Positions 1 through 8,923 are shown, numbered from the stretch's first letter. The stretch: DNA of 46,932 nt from an uncultured Bacteroidales bacterium (GCA_902784425.1 CACZUS010000036.1:1-46932), one strand, 5' to 3'. The notes: generated by a model from the sequence alone, not told the origin. Made by a program: numbers and translations.

Positions 1-581
1 TCTTTACGAGCCACATCGAGGAATGGTGGCAATACCTGAGCACCATATACAGGCCATACAGCATTATTAACCTTGAGAATAACACTATCAATCGGAGAGT
101 TAAGCGAAAGTATGATATGGTTGTAAAATTTATTCATATCTGCAACAAGGCTATCCCCACTGAATCCTAACGCCTCTGCTATTTCTCTCGAGCCTTTTTC
201 AGATGCGCCATTGGCACACAATCCAAGTGCAATCTGCAAGCTGATGGGTGAATAGAATAAATTCTCTTCAGCCTTCTTTTCCGACAAGATTGAAAAAGAT
301 TTTTTTGCAAATTCATTTCCTGTACGAACATATTCTTTCTGCTCACTAGTAAAAGCCAACGGAGACGGCGCTGTGTTTACTGGCAAGAAAGTCCATTCAC
401 TCAATGGTTTGAAATCTCCTAACGGATTGACACCAAAAGTGACGCTATCCACATCACCAATACTAAAAACTTGTTTGTCACCGTTTTTCAACCAAACATT
501 CATATTATCCGGTATGCCAGCAAAAGAAGCTATGCTAAGCCAAAAACTCGACAAAAGCGTAATAATAAATCTCTTTTTCAT
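1..581 (-). CDS. Serpin (serine protease inhibitor), N-terminal part, cut by window edge
   Basis: The reading frame starts at the ATG at 579-581 (minus strand) and runs off the left edge with about 193 codons visible. It begins MKKRFIITLLSSFWLSIASFA, a clear Sec signal peptide. A short Bacteroidales-style linker (DVDSVTFGV) follows, and then the serpin N-terminal helices: NLFYSPISLQIALGL, CANGASEKGSREIAEALGF and VNNAVWP all match the conserved serpin hA-hD region. Serpins trap serine or cysteine proteases through a C-terminal reactive loop, which lies outside the window, so inhibitory competence cannot be judged. A well-formed promoter lies about 45 nt upstream. The secreted inhibitor sits close to a C10 cysteine peptidase, which may be relevant to self-protection, although their promoters look independent. 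Confidence 0.88.
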   Translation of the reverse strand, partial: MKKRFIITLLSSFWLSIASFAGIPDNMNVWLKNGDKQVFSIGDVDSVTFGVNPLGDFKPLSEWTFLPVNTAPSPLAFTSEQKEYVRTGNEFAKKSFSILSEKKAEENLFYSPISLQIALGLCANGASEKGSREIAEALGFSGDSLVADMNKFYNHIILSLNSPIDSVILKVNNAVWPVYGAQVLPPFLDVARK

Positions 582-625
582 AAGTCTATTTATTTGTGTC
601 GATGTAAATGTAAAAATATGGTCTT

Positions 626-656
626 CAAATATACAAACGAAAAAACTATTTTCAAA
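626..656 (-). promoter_or_regulatory. Bacteroidetes promoter for the serpin gene
   Basis: On the minus strand the -7 element TATATTTG (626-633) is preceded by exactly 19 nt and then TTTG (653-656). This is a perfect match to the Bacteroidetes primary sigma consensus TTTG-N19-TAnnTTTG. The ATG of the serpin gene lies about 45 nt downstream. Confidence 0.8.
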
Positions 657-680
657 GATTTTTTTGAAAATGTTGAAAAA

Positions 681-821
681 TCACAATTTTTCTATCTCTC
701 CATTGGACAAACCTGTCGCTTTGGAAATGGTCTCCACGTCCACGCCCAACGATTTAAGATTCTTCGCATTGCGGAGACAAGCCTCTCGATCTCCTTCTGC
801 ACGACTCAATGTCTGATAAAT
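681..821 (-). pseudogene. C-terminal remnant of an Rpn/PD-(D/E)XK transposase-type nuclease
   Basis: Forty-six codons directly downstream of, and in the same frame as, the DUF4349 stop codon read YQTLSRAEGDREACLRNAKN, then KSLGVDVETISKATGLSNGE and a stop. The stretch from REACLRNAKNLKSLGVD to a GLSNGEIEKL end is the typical tail of Rpn (recombination-promoting nuclease, transposase_31) proteins in Bacteroidales. The nuclease domain is absent and there is no start codon, so this is a decayed fragment. Confidence 0.6.
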
Positions 822-1715
822 TCACTTAGATTGCTTCTCCTGATTTTTCTTTTTCATTCTGCGCTTTATAATGAAATAACCACCAACAACCAAGACGAGA
901 TCCAATGGCCAAATATGTACCAAGATAATCACAAACGAAATCAAGCCGTTCCAACCCGCTTTGAGTCCATTCCATATCTGAGAAAAGAAGCCCTCTTCCT
1001 CTATTTGAGCATCCGTATACGATCTAAACTCAATAGATACAGTACTATAAGTCACCCGATTATCAATATTTTTCACACGAGATGCTGCAAGATCAGCTTG
1101 TTCCTGAATTCGATCTATTTGGCGTTGTATTTCAAGAATTTCCGAAACGTTTTTAGCTTGTTTCATCAGTTCTCTGTATCGATCCATTGCTGCATCCATA
1201 GATTTTTTGCGAGAAAGATTGTCGTAGTAGGTGGAACTCAAATCCTTTATCGACTCATGTTTAACAACGATTTTACCTGTTGTTCCAGCGATGACGGAAT
1301 CCATGAATGCATCTAATTTTTCTGATGGAACACGCATCGTCAAATAAAAACAGTTTACATAATAATCTTCTTCCTCCGTATAAGCATCAAAACGTTTCTC
1401 CCATCTTTTTAATTTATTTCTCTCTTGTACAACATCCTCCACACGGACAGTCATATTAATCTTCCTCTCCAACTTCCTAACAAAAGGTTCTTCTTTAGGC
1501 TCTGTAAATTGAGACTCCAACTGATCAGATGAGTCATTGTCATCATTCGTCGAAATGCCCCGAGAAGCAGATTGAGCTGACGGTTCAGCATCAATTTCTT
1601 CGAAGTCAGCTGATAAAGAATCAGAGTCCACCAGTCCAACCACTCCATACTTAGAATTCTTTGAACAAGAAAAAGGAATGAATAAAATAATCAAATAAAG
1701 AAGTATACGTTTCAT
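822..1715 (-). CDS. DUF4349 lipoprotein
   Basis: The 297-aa protein starts with a lipoprotein signal (LIILFIPFSC, Cys at about residue 17). An acidic, Ser-rich linker follows (about residues 28-75), then a region with the DUF4349 pattern: a beta segment, a coiled-coil (about 150-220, with KKSMDAAMDRYRELMKQAKN and EILEIQRQIDRIQEQADLA) and a second beta segment ending in VTYSTVSIEF. Near the C-terminus is one hydrophobic segment (about 255-280) followed by a basic tail. DUF4349 proteins are envelope proteins of unknown function. Upstream is its own promoter; downstream the Rpn remnant follows the stop codon in frame. Confidence 0.8.
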   Translation of the reverse strand: MKRILLYLIILFIPFSCSKNSKYGVVGLVDSDSLSADFEEIDAEPSAQSASRGISTNDDNDSSDQLESQFTEPKEEPFVRKLERKINMTVRVEDVVQERNKLKRWEKRFDAYTEEEDYYVNCFYLTMRVPSEKLDAFMDSVIAGTTGKIVVKHESIKDLSSTYYDNLSRKKSMDAAMDRYRELMKQAKNVSEILEIQRQIDRIQEQADLAASRVKNIDNRVTYSTVSIEFRSYTDAQIEEEGFFSQIWNGLKAGWNGLISFVIILVHIWPLDLVLVVGGYFIIKRRMKKKNQEKQSK

Positions 1716-1771
1716 ATATTCGCAATTTTAAACGATGAGTTTTTAGAGGTCACCTTTATTAGGTAACGACA

Positions 1772-1779
1772 CAAATATA
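1772..1779 (-). promoter_or_regulatory. -7 element upstream of the DUF4349 gene
   Basis: TATATTTG on the minus strand lies about 57 nt upstream of the DUF4349 ATG and matches TAnnTTTG. No convincing -33 TTTG was seen. Confidence 0.6.
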
Positions 1780-1806
1780 TATATTTATTTTGAATTGTCT
1801 ATTTTA

Positions 1807-4068
1807 TCATGGGATGATCTCAATTTTCATTTTATGTCTCTTCGCCCATTTATACGCATACGAATCCTTTCTACACCTGATCGTCGTTTTTTCCGAAAAA
1901 CAATGTTTTCCTATGCTTTGTACTGAATTAGGGATTGTAATGGTCTTTAAATAAATGCTTTGAAAGGCGAAGTCATCTATCTTTTTCACACTGGAGGGCA
2001 ATTCTATCTCCTTCACATGCGCATGATAAAAAGCGGCATAACCAATACGTTCAATGCTTTCCGACCATATTATCTGTCTCACCAAGACATTCTCATCGAG
2101 CATATACTTTGGAACGCACTTGACATTAGGACCGAACTCTATCGTCTTCAATTTATTACACCCTCTAAATAAAGGACCATAGCATGTCGCCTCTTCTTCG
2201 GAATCATAATACAACTTCTTCAAATTTTTCATGTTTTTGAAAAATGCCAAATGCATGTACCTTACATGCCGCGGTATGTACAATTCCTCCACATTCGAGA
2301 GATCAATGAAACTTTTATAAAGAGACTGTAATGTGGAAGGTAAAGAGATGTGCTTAATTGTAGTATCCTTCTCAAATTTTTTATGATATGGAGGAATAGC
2401 ACACGTTCCTTCGGGAATATACAAAGTGCCATTACGCAGTTCCGCAGTGGCCCTAGTTTCATTTTTCATAGCGTCCAATTGATTTTGTGTCAGACGAAAA
2501 GGCTTCCACTCCTTCAATTTTTTCTTGCTAAGAGGTGTCATCTCATAGATGCGCTCAACACGAAAATACCAGTTTTTATCAGCATCTCTGATGCGAACAG
2601 AAGAGTGCACGGGAGTCCATCTGTTAGCATAACCTCCCCATCCAAAATTAATATGCACCTCCGTGTATCCATTTTTCTCTCTTATACCATCTATCACAAC
2701 AGCATGCCCCGTTCCACTTGCATATACTGGATTATTCTTTTTCAGATTTTTTCGAATAATTTTTTCTAAATTCACTTTACCCTCCGACCTCATATAGTGG
2801 AGTTTGGTCATGACAGGGACGTGCTGTTCTATCGTATAACCGATCTCTTGCACCTCCTCCTCATTGCTCCACCCATGTTCTGAGGCTATCGCCAGGTTCT
2901 CAATGTACTGATAAAAATCCTTATTTAAGGCTGGATTACGCTCCACATACGCAGGCAAGGCATTCATATCAGCTCTGTTTTGGTCAAAATCCCCATAGTA
3001 CACGTGATCGGATGTGGCGTAACTACGATCGCCATAGACATTCAGTCCGAGATGATTAAATATCTGTCCTAATGCGATGGCATGACATACTCCATCATTA
3101 TTACGGTCCTCGCCATACTTGTCTTTTTGATAGAAATAATCCATCGGCTGATTCCACTGCGTTCTTAAAATCGGACCGATAACCTTCCTGAGTTGTCGAC
3201 GTTTGATATTGAAATCGATGCCATTATTCCTCGCATACTGTTCCGCATACGAGCCCTTCTCTACTAACAAGGTGACATCCAAAGGGAAAGCATCGGGTCC
3301 TATATATTTCACCGATGATGGAATCTTTATTGTTCTCAAGGAGGGACACCCTCCGAAAGCATAATCGTAGATTCTTTCACAACCATCAGGAATCGTCACA
3401 TCAGCAAGATTATTGCAACCCTGAAAAGCACAATAACCAATACTAAACAACGAGTCGGGGAATATAATCCTCTTTATGTCATTTCGCCATCTATATTGTC
3501 CAAAAGAGATTTCGCTCAGATCCTCATTATCATTGTCTTTCGACACATCCAAAGTCATATCTTCAATCTTCTTTCCGCCGATATATTGCTGTTGTCCACG
3601 CTTATACGAATAGGTCAGTCCAAACTTCTTCGCATATTTCTCCGCGAGTGACTTCTTCTTAACTATCAGTACAGCATTCTTAGGGAAGGCGTTTCTCCCC
3701 ACATAAAACACTGAAGATGGTATTTCAATCGTGTTCAAAGATCTACAACCATAAAACGCACTGTCCATAATCTCCTCGCATCCATTGGGAATCACCACAT
3801 CCATAAGATTCCGACATCCATGGAAAGCAGACACTCCAATCAGCAACAATGAATCCGACAATGTAACATCCGTTATATCATTTCGATCCATATATTGGTA
3901 GTCGCTAACCACATAAGGGTCTATAAATTCAGATTCGTCATCCGACATTGAATCCATATCCTCCTGTTCTTGCGCAAGAGACATTTGCCAAGGAAGGAAC
4001 TGAAACATTGAAACCACCAATACAGGTTTCACATACTTTCGCATTAACATTTTCACTAATCTCATCAT
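1807..4068 (-). CDS. C10 (streptopain-type) cysteine peptidase embedded in BspA-like leucine-rich repeats
   Basis: The 753-aa protein has an N-terminal signal peptide (hydrophobic VLVVSMFQFLPWQMSLA). Residues about 60-290 hold BspA/LRR_5-type repeats, for example LLIGVSAFHGCRNLMDVVIP, DSAFYGCRSLNTIEIPSSV and YDYAFGGCPSLRTIKIPSSV. A C10 peptidase region follows: the Cys in NNDGVCHAIALGQIFNHLG (about residue 328) and the His in GTGHAVVIDGI (about 455), then the INFGWGGYANRW segment that carries the family's Trp. A second block of LRR_5 repeats fills about 590-740 (IERIGYAAFYHAHVKEIELP, SIGKHCF). C10 peptidases such as SpeB and periodontain cleave host and environmental proteins. Having repeats on both sides of the catalytic domain is unusual. 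There is no recognisable sorting domain. The gene starts 48 nt after the small lipoprotein gene and may be cotranscribed with it. Confidence 0.85.
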   Translation of the reverse strand: MMRLVKMLMRKYVKPVLVVSMFQFLPWQMSLAQEQEDMDSMSDDESEFIDPYVVSDYQYMDRNDITDVTLSDSLLLIGVSAFHGCRNLMDVVIPNGCEEIMDSAFYGCRSLNTIEIPSSVFYVGRNAFPKNAVLIVKKKSLAEKYAKKFGLTYSYKRGQQQYIGGKKIEDMTLDVSKDNDNEDLSEISFGQYRWRNDIKRIIFPDSLFSIGYCAFQGCNNLADVTIPDGCERIYDYAFGGCPSLRTIKIPSSVKYIGPDAFPLDVTLLVEKGSYAEQYARNNGIDFNIKRRQLRKVIGPILRTQWNQPMDYFYQKDKYGEDRNNDGVCHAIALGQIFNHLGLNVYGDRSYATSDHVYYGDFDQNRADMNALPAYVERNPALNKDFYQYIENLAIASEHGWSNEEEVQEIGYTIEQHVPVMTKLHYMRSEGKVNLEKIIRKNLKKNNPVYASGTGHAVVIDGIREKNGYTEVHINFGWGGYANRWTPVHSSVRIRDADKNWYFRVERIYEMTPLSKKKLKEWKPFRLTQNQLDAMKNETRATAELRNGTLYIPEGTCAIPPYHKKFEKDTTIKHISLPSTLQSLYKSFIDLSNVEELYIPRHVRYMHLAFFKNMKNLKKLYYDSEEEATCYGPLFRGCNKLKTIEFGPNVKCVPKYMLDENVLVRQIIWSESIERIGYAAFYHAHVKEIELPSSVKKIDDFAFQSIYLKTITIPNSVQSIGKHCFSEKTTIRCRKDSYAYKWAKRHKMKIEIIP

Positions 4069-4116
4069 ATTCCAGTATATTTAAACATCAACGCTAGGAC
4101 GTGACATGTATGTATT

Positions 4117-4872
4117 TCATCTCTTCATGGATAAAGAATCAACAACACTCTTCACCACCTCAGGAACCGAATCCAATAGTATCATTGAAGATGTCCCATC
4201 ATAATCGATTATACTACTTCTATTAATTAAACCATTATATGGTATGTTTGCGTTCTCATCATCCATCCATCCTACGGCAAGAATATTGAACAGGGAATCA
4301 AAATATATTTTTTCCACATGAGAATAGGACAAGGCATCAACATCTTTTTTATCGAACCGATATGCTTCATACGATTGTCCATTCAACGTGATAACTTGTT
4401 TTCCTCTGAATTTTGTGACAAAGTCAGAACCTGGAAGTGCTTCATGATGTTCATAATAATGCTCAAGTGAATCATATGGGATTGAATCACCCTTCTCGTC
4501 CAAGACAAGAGGCGTAAAGTGATGTGTTAACGAGTCGCGGACCATCAAAATCTTACGAATGGTATCATCATGATATTTAATACTGGCAAACAACGTATCT
4601 TTATTTATGCAAAATCGATACCTGTATGGTTGCTTCCGTTCACCATCCAAACCGATTCCATACCAAGTCATATAACGATATTCCCCTTTGTTCAATGTGT
4701 TTTGAACCACATAATGAACAGGAACAGAATCTATAGAATACAAGAAAACGGCTATGGAATTACGCTCTTCCTCAATGTGTGCGCTCTCGTTGTTCGTATT
4801 GCAAGAGGGCAAAAACACAAAGAAAAAGATAATCCCAATCTGAATTCCTATATATTTCTTTAAACGATTCAT
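4117..4872 (-). CDS. Hypothetical lipoprotein
   Basis: The 251-aa protein begins with a lipoprotein signal (IGIIFFFVFLPSC, Cys about residue 24). The mature part is hydrophilic, probably beta-rich, and has no motif I recognise. Segments such as YRYRFCINKDTLFASIKYHD and KQVITLNGQSYEAYRFDKKD resemble small Bacteroidales outer-membrane lipoproteins of DUF type. A promoter lies 30 nt upstream, and the C10 peptidase gene follows 48 nt downstream, so this lipoprotein may be a partner or propeptide-like inhibitor of the peptidase. That is inference from position only. Confidence 0.7.
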   Translation of the reverse strand: MNRLKKYIGIQIGIIFFFVFLPSCNTNNESAHIEEERNSIAVFLYSIDSVPVHYVVQNTLNKGEYRYMTWYGIGLDGERKQPYRYRFCINKDTLFASIKYHDDTIRKILMVRDSLTHHFTPLVLDEKGDSIPYDSLEHYYEHHEALPGSDFVTKFRGKQVITLNGQSYEAYRFDKKDVDALSYSHVEKIYFDSLFNILAVGWMDDENANIPYNGLINRSSIIDYDGTSSMILLDSVPEVVKSVVDSLSMKR

Positions 4873-4901
4873 ATTATATCATGACGTGTGTTTTCAATCA
4901 A

Positions 4902-4909
4902 CAAATATA
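4902..4909 (-). promoter_or_regulatory. -7 element upstream of the hypothetical lipoprotein
   Basis: TATATTTG on the minus strand lies 30 nt upstream of the lipoprotein ATG and matches TAnnTTTG. A TTTG occurs further upstream, but with spacing longer than the usual 19-21 nt. Confidence 0.6.
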
Positions 4910-4971
4910 TTTATAAATACTTAAAATATCACAACAAATGGTAAAATCATAAGACTCGGCTTAAATTTTCA

Positions 4972-4979
4972 TATATTTG
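4972..4979 (+). promoter_or_regulatory. -7 element of the DUF2157 operon
   Basis: TATATTTG on the plus strand lies 49 nt before the ATG at 5028. It overlaps the upstream in-frame ATG at 4977, so that earlier ATG would not be transcribed. The site faces the lipoprotein promoter at 4902-4909. Confidence 0.65.
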
Positions 4980-5027
4980 CAATATGTTGAATTCATCTTT
5001 CATTCATCCAACAACTTCTTTAAATAT

Positions 5028-5942
5028 ATGGAGAGAAATAATTTGATTAACATAAATTGTCTTAAAAGGGCTGATGGTCAGAAATGGCTTAAATTCTCAG
5101 AGATTTCAACACTCACGTTGGGCGCTGGATTTCTATTGAGCGGCATCATATTTTTCTTTGCCTTCAACTGGGAGAATATTCATCGATTCATAAAGATGGG
5201 TATCGTATTAGCACTTTTATTAGCAACATTTGTAGCATCAATAAAAGCTCCAATGCGAGATTGGGTACGGAAGATTACAATATCTTCCATGTGTGTATTA
5301 GTAGGAGCATTCTGGGCTCTCTTTGGACAAGTTTACCAAATAGGAGCCGACAGTTATCTGCTTTTCCTAGCTTGGAGTCTGTGCATTGTAGTCTGGGTGG
5401 CAGTGACTGACTTTTATCCGTTGTGGCTCTTTTTCATGGCATTAGTGATGTTGGCCTATGGATTGGCTCCAGCCATACCATTCCAACTATTTGATTATGC
5501 AGTCATTCTCTCTATTTTCATTCTCTTCTTTGAATTTTCACCACGATTTATTCCCAATAAGAGCGTCGCCCCAAAATGGTTTATAACACTACTATTCAGT
5601 GCATTATACATTATTTCAGTAATTTTGATATCAGTCTATATTTTCAACACAAAAAACATATTACACTTGCTTTTCAGCATAGCAGCAAGCGCATGTGTAT
5701 ATATTTATGCCACTAGGAAAAAGAATCTAGCACTATATGCTCTGTTTTTCACAGGCGTTTTGGTGGTGGTGTATATATTATTTATCAGAATCATCTGGAA
5801 TATAGGGGCAATAGTTTTATATTCATTTTCTTTTTTGGCTTGCGTATATTTCTTAGGCAAGCATGTCATCAGCAAGAAGAAAGAGTGGGAAAACAGTTCT
5901 GAGGCAGAAAGTCTATCAGAAAGCCCCAAAATTGAAGAATAA
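5028..5942 (+). CDS. DUF2157 membrane protein
   Basis: I start this gene at the ATG at 5028 (304 aa), because the in-frame ATG at 4977 lies inside the promoter. The protein has a short hydrophilic N-terminus and then about eight or nine membrane segments. It shows the DUF2157 hallmarks: FLLSGIIFFFAFNWENIHRF, MRDWVRKITISSMCVLVGAF and the FGQVYQIGADSYLLFLAWSL motif (W-x-L-FGQ-YQ-GAD). The C-terminus is basic/acidic and cytoplasmic. DUF2157 proteins are inner-membrane proteins of unknown function and are commonly encoded next to DUF4401 and GDYXXLXY genes, as here. It is the first gene of a three-gene operon. Confidence 0.85.
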   Translation: MERNNLININCLKRADGQKWLKFSEISTLTLGAGFLLSGIIFFFAFNWENIHRFIKMGIVLALLLATFVASIKAPMRDWVRKITISSMCVLVGAFWALFGQVYQIGADSYLLFLAWSLCIVVWVAVTDFYPLWLFFMALVMLAYGLAPAIPFQLFDYAVILSIFILFFEFSPRFIPNKSVAPKWFITLLFSALYIISVILISVYIFNTKNILHLLFSIAASACVYIYATRKKNLALYALFFTGVLVVVYILFIRIIWNIGAIVLYSFSFLACVYFLGKHVISKKKEWENSSEAESLSESPKIEE

Positions 5943-5960
5943 CTTTTTAAACAGATTGAC

Positions 5961-6935
5961 ATGGAATTCACAGACAAATACGATTATTCAGAAGGAACAA
6001 AACTAACATGGCCATTAAAGCTCTTCTATTTTATTGGCGGGCAAATAGGAATGTCCTTGATTGCTTTTTTTGTTGGTCTTTTCCTTTATGAGACTATGGT
6101 TTTCCATTTTATTGGATTATGCATGATAGTGGGAGCCATTGTGATGACAAGAATTGTAAATGATGAAAAGTTGATTCTTGCCGTAGGCTACCCTCTTTAT
6201 CTTTCAGGACATATCATTCTTATAATTGCCCTATTTAAGATGGATGTCAACTTGATTGTTTTCATAAACCTATGTATTCTGATCGTTTCATGGATCTTTT
6301 GTCGGAATCATTTCATGCGACAAGCAATTCTACTACCTATTTTTCTTCTGATTCCATGGGTTTATGACGAAGGACGGGATTATTTCAATGATGACATAAT
6401 CTATTTTGTTAAAAATTATAGTTTTTACTATGCCATATTCCAACTCGGCATATATGGATTTACTATACTGTACGATGCAAACAAGTTTAGCAAAGAAAAC
6501 CTATACGTACAATATATTCCCACGATTCGTTTTTGCGCGGTGGTGACAGCAATTTTGTATGCATTATTTGGCATAGATAGTTATTGGCAGTCCATCAGCT
6601 GCGCCATAGGTACTTTTGTAGTAGCCTGTATATTGCTTTACAAAAACAGGAAAGATGACACTAAAAAATTGGTGTTGTCCATCGGATTGGTATTATTAGG
6701 TTGCATAGCATCCTGTGTCACACCCAACATTTCGATTGCCATGTTAGGATTAGTTCTCACCTTTACCGTGTTAGACTATTTTGGTGTAATTACTTTTGGA
6801 TTGTTTATGGGTTATTCGATCTCCAAGTTTTATTATGATTTGAACATGACACTGAATCATAAATCATACCTGCTTTTAGGATGTGGCATCATTTTCCTAT
6901 CGTTATTCTATTTCATTAAAAAATTGAGCAAATGA
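5961..6935 (+). CDS. DUF4401-type polytopic membrane protein
   Basis: The 324-aa protein is almost wholly membrane-embedded, with about ten predicted helices (for example IGMSLIAFFVGLFLYETMVF and LGLVLTFTVLDYFGVITFGL). It lies 18 nt after the DUF2157 gene, and its stop overlaps the start of the GDYXXLXY gene by four bases (ATGA, 6932-6935), so translation is probably coupled. The YFGVITFGLFMGYSISKFYYDL and LNHKSYLLLGCGIIFL segments fit the C-terminal part of DUF4401. Function is unknown; the constant gene order suggests a membrane complex. Confidence 0.8.
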   Translation: MEFTDKYDYSEGTKLTWPLKLFYFIGGQIGMSLIAFFVGLFLYETMVFHFIGLCMIVGAIVMTRIVNDEKLILAVGYPLYLSGHIILIIALFKMDVNLIVFINLCILIVSWIFCRNHFMRQAILLPIFLLIPWVYDEGRDYFNDDIIYFVKNYSFYYAIFQLGIYGFTILYDANKFSKENLYVQYIPTIRFCAVVTAILYALFGIDSYWQSISCAIGTFVVACILLYKNRKDDTKKLVLSIGLVLLGCIASCVTPNISIAMLGLVLTFTVLDYFGVITFGLFMGYSISKFYYDLNMTLNHKSYLLLGCGIIFLSLFYFIKKLSK

Positions 6936-7453
6936 GTAAGTTGAAATTATATATCATATCAGCCAATTTGTTATTGGTTTTAGGAGTTTTCTTTTTCAAC
7001 ATTGTAAAAAACGAGAAAGTATTGAATAGTGATGAAATTGTGTTGTTGGAGTTTCGTCCCGTTGATCCAAGATCCATCATGCAGGGCGACTATATGGTAG
7101 TTGAATTCGATATTAGCAACATTATACAACGAAAAGCAAAATCTAATGAATATAAATATTGCGTAGTGCAAATAGACAAAGAGAGAGTAGCCTCATTTGT
7201 ACGACTCACCAACTCAAAAGAAGGATTGAAGAAAAACGAGATGCTTCTTCGTTATTCGTGGGGGAGAAACGGCAGATGGGGAAAATACAAGCATGTTTAT
7301 ATCGGTGCCGACAGCTATTTCTTTCAAGAAGGAACAGGTTATAAATATGAACAAGCCCGATATGGCATGTTAAAAGTTGTGACAGAGGGAAATCTTATTG
7401 GCACATGCAATCTTGTCGGTTTGTGCGGAGACGACAAACAACTGATAAAGTAA
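6932..7453 (+). CDS. GDYXXLXY-domain protein
   Basis: The 173-aa protein has one N-terminal membrane segment (LYIISANLLLVLGVFFFNI). The name-giving motif appears in the periplasmic part as DPRSIMQGDYMVVEFDI (about residues 48-64), with V/F in place of the usual L/Y. It ends with a beta-rich domain (YGMLKVVTEGNLIGTCNLVG). Its start overlaps the stop of the DUF4401 gene. In many bacteria this family follows DUF2157/DUF4401 proteins; the role of the trio is unknown. It converges with the AraC-type regulator gene, with only 3 nt between the two stop codons. Confidence 0.85.
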   Translation: MSKLKLYIISANLLLVLGVFFFNIVKNEKVLNSDEIVLLEFRPVDPRSIMQGDYMVVEFDISNIIQRKAKSNEYKYCVVQIDKERVASFVRLTNSKEGLKKNEMLLRYSWGRNGRWGKYKHVYIGADSYFFQEGTGYKYEQARYGMLKVVTEGNLIGTCNLVGLCGDDKQLIK

Positions 7454-7456
7454 ATT

Positions 7457-8653
7457 TTATTGCTTTCTATACTCCTCTGGCGTAAGTCCAAATGTGTTTT
7501 TAAAATTACGATAGAATGTTCGTAATGATTTAAAACCTGAAAGGATAGCTATTTCTTCAATTTTTGTCTTCTTATACTGTTCATCTCTCAGCATCTTCTG
7601 TGCATGTTTCAAGCGATAAAACAGAACGAACTCGCCAATGGTCTGACCTGTATTTTGTTTAATGGCATTCGCCAAATAGGTTCGATTCGTACCCAGTTCT
7701 GTCACTAACGATTCGACTCTAAGATCAGGATTCAGATAGCATTTCCCATTCACGACATACTCCTCGCATTTCTTGAACAACTCATTATTTTGCAAAACGA
7801 GTCGGGTTAATATCTGATCCATACCATCCTCTTCCTCATCATCCTTCTTGGAGGTGTCAAGGATTGTATTATCGAGCATTTCCTTGATTCGACTATAGGT
7901 CTTACTATAGTTGATATAATAGATAGGAAACACAAGATAGAACAAGAAGGTCACAATACGGAATATCACCTCAGTCGTATACGAAGGGATTATCATAATG
8001 CTAATTGCGAGGACACCCTCCAGCAATGCCGTAAGGAAAGCAAACTTAACCCACTCTAAGCGAACAACCTTAGAGGCAGTTACAATAGCAGGAATAGCGT
8101 GTTCTATGTAGTGACTTCTTTCTCTGAAAAAACCAATTGTAAGAACAATCAACTGGAGAATATAAAACACAAAATAAGCAAATCGAATAGCTGAAGGCAC
8201 ATTATAATGCACTGCATCCATGAATTCGGATATATTAGCCGATTTTTGATTCTCTTGGAATTGAATGGCAATGAAATAGGCCAACGTGAGCAGAATCAAT
8301 GGAATAAGATGAATGATGTGCTTTTTCACCACAAAATTCTTGCTGGTATACAGCATAATCAAAGATGCGGTGATCAGGACTGACTGAGTAGACGAAATCA
8401 TTAGGGAAATAATAGAACATACCTCAATCGGAGCATACACCAATCCATTTCTAAGAATATGAGCAACATTTCCTATTGCTAATCCGACACAAGCAATTGC
8501 GATAAGGCGACAAGTAGTTTTATATTTTGTATACGTAGCCTGTTGAACATTTTTATCTACAACAAGTCGAACACCATTTATTAAACCAACAAGTATTGTT
8601 GCAATAAATCCAATTTCTACGAACATGTTAAATTCTAAGTTAATTTTTTTCAC
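7457..8653 (-). CDS. Membrane-anchored AraC-family transcriptional regulator
   Basis: The 398-aa protein has an N-terminal half with about seven hydrophobic segments (residues about 10-245), a linker, and a C-terminal AraC/XylS DNA-binding domain (about 300-398). The second helix-turn-helix is typical: KIEEIAILSGFKSLRTFYRN and FKNTFGLTPEEYRKQ. The first is around LGTNRTYLANAIKQNTGQTI. The 7TM-like sensor fused to an AraC domain is a common Bacteroidales architecture for sensing an envelope signal. A TAATTTTG element 17 nt upstream leaves a leader of only about 10 nt to the first ATG, so the ATG at 8626 (MFVEIGF) is an alternative start. It is divergent from the giant secreted-protein gene and is a candidate regulator of it. 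Confidence 0.82.
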   Translation of the reverse strand: MKKINLEFNMFVEIGFIATILVGLINGVRLVVDKNVQQATYTKYKTTCRLIAIACVGLAIGNVAHILRNGLVYAPIEVCSIISLMISSTQSVLITASLIMLYTSKNFVVKKHIIHLIPLILLTLAYFIAIQFQENQKSANISEFMDAVHYNVPSAIRFAYFVFYILQLIVLTIGFFRERSHYIEHAIPAIVTASKVVRLEWVKFAFLTALLEGVLAISIMIIPSYTTEVIFRIVTFLFYLVFPIYYINYSKTYSRIKEMLDNTILDTSKKDDEEEDGMDQILTRLVLQNNELFKKCEEYVVNGKCYLNPDLRVESLVTELGTNRTYLANAIKQNTGQTIGEFVLFYRLKHAQKMLRDEQYKKTKIEEIAILSGFKSLRTFYRNFKNTFGLTPEEYRKQ

Positions 8654-8669
8654 TCACATTTTAGTTTTA

Positions 8670-8677
8670 CAAAATTA
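8670..8677 (-). promoter_or_regulatory. -7 element of the AraC-type regulator gene
   Basis: TAATTTTG on the minus strand matches TAnnTTTG and lies 17 nt upstream of the annotated ATG. Confidence 0.55.
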
Positions 8678-8853
8678 CATAAAATAGTTCATTTTTTCTC
8701 TGTGATAAAAGATAAAATTTTCGATCAGATTTTTCACCCAATTTTTTATGACAAATCCACAAAAAACAAACGAATTTCACCCCACAGCCCCCATAAATAA
8801 ACGGACACGCAAAGATTCCCCAAGGGACAAACAGACAAACGAAATTGCGAAAA

Positions 8854-8902
8854 TGTCAAAGAATATTGTAAAATTGACAAGAATATTTTTTTAAAATGAC
8901 AA
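8854..8902. promoter_or_regulatory. Direct repeats upstream of the giant-protein promoter (possible operator)
   Basis: TGTCAAAGAATATT (8854-8867), TGACAAGAATATT (8875-8887) and a half copy TGACAA (8897-8902) are spaced 21 and 22 bp apart, about two helical turns. They lie just upstream of the TAATTTTG element at 8924. Phased direct repeats of this kind are typical AraC-family binding sites. The rest of the 310-bp interval (8654-8964) holds the divergent promoters and no gene. Confidence 0.45.
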
Positions 8903-8923
8903 TCCGCCCCAAGCGTCACATCT

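Noticed and set aside
373-1316. Two overlapping plus-strand open frames of 147 and 281 codons
   Set aside because: They lie opposite the serpin, Rpn remnant and DUF4349 frames, which carry clear homology on the minus strand.
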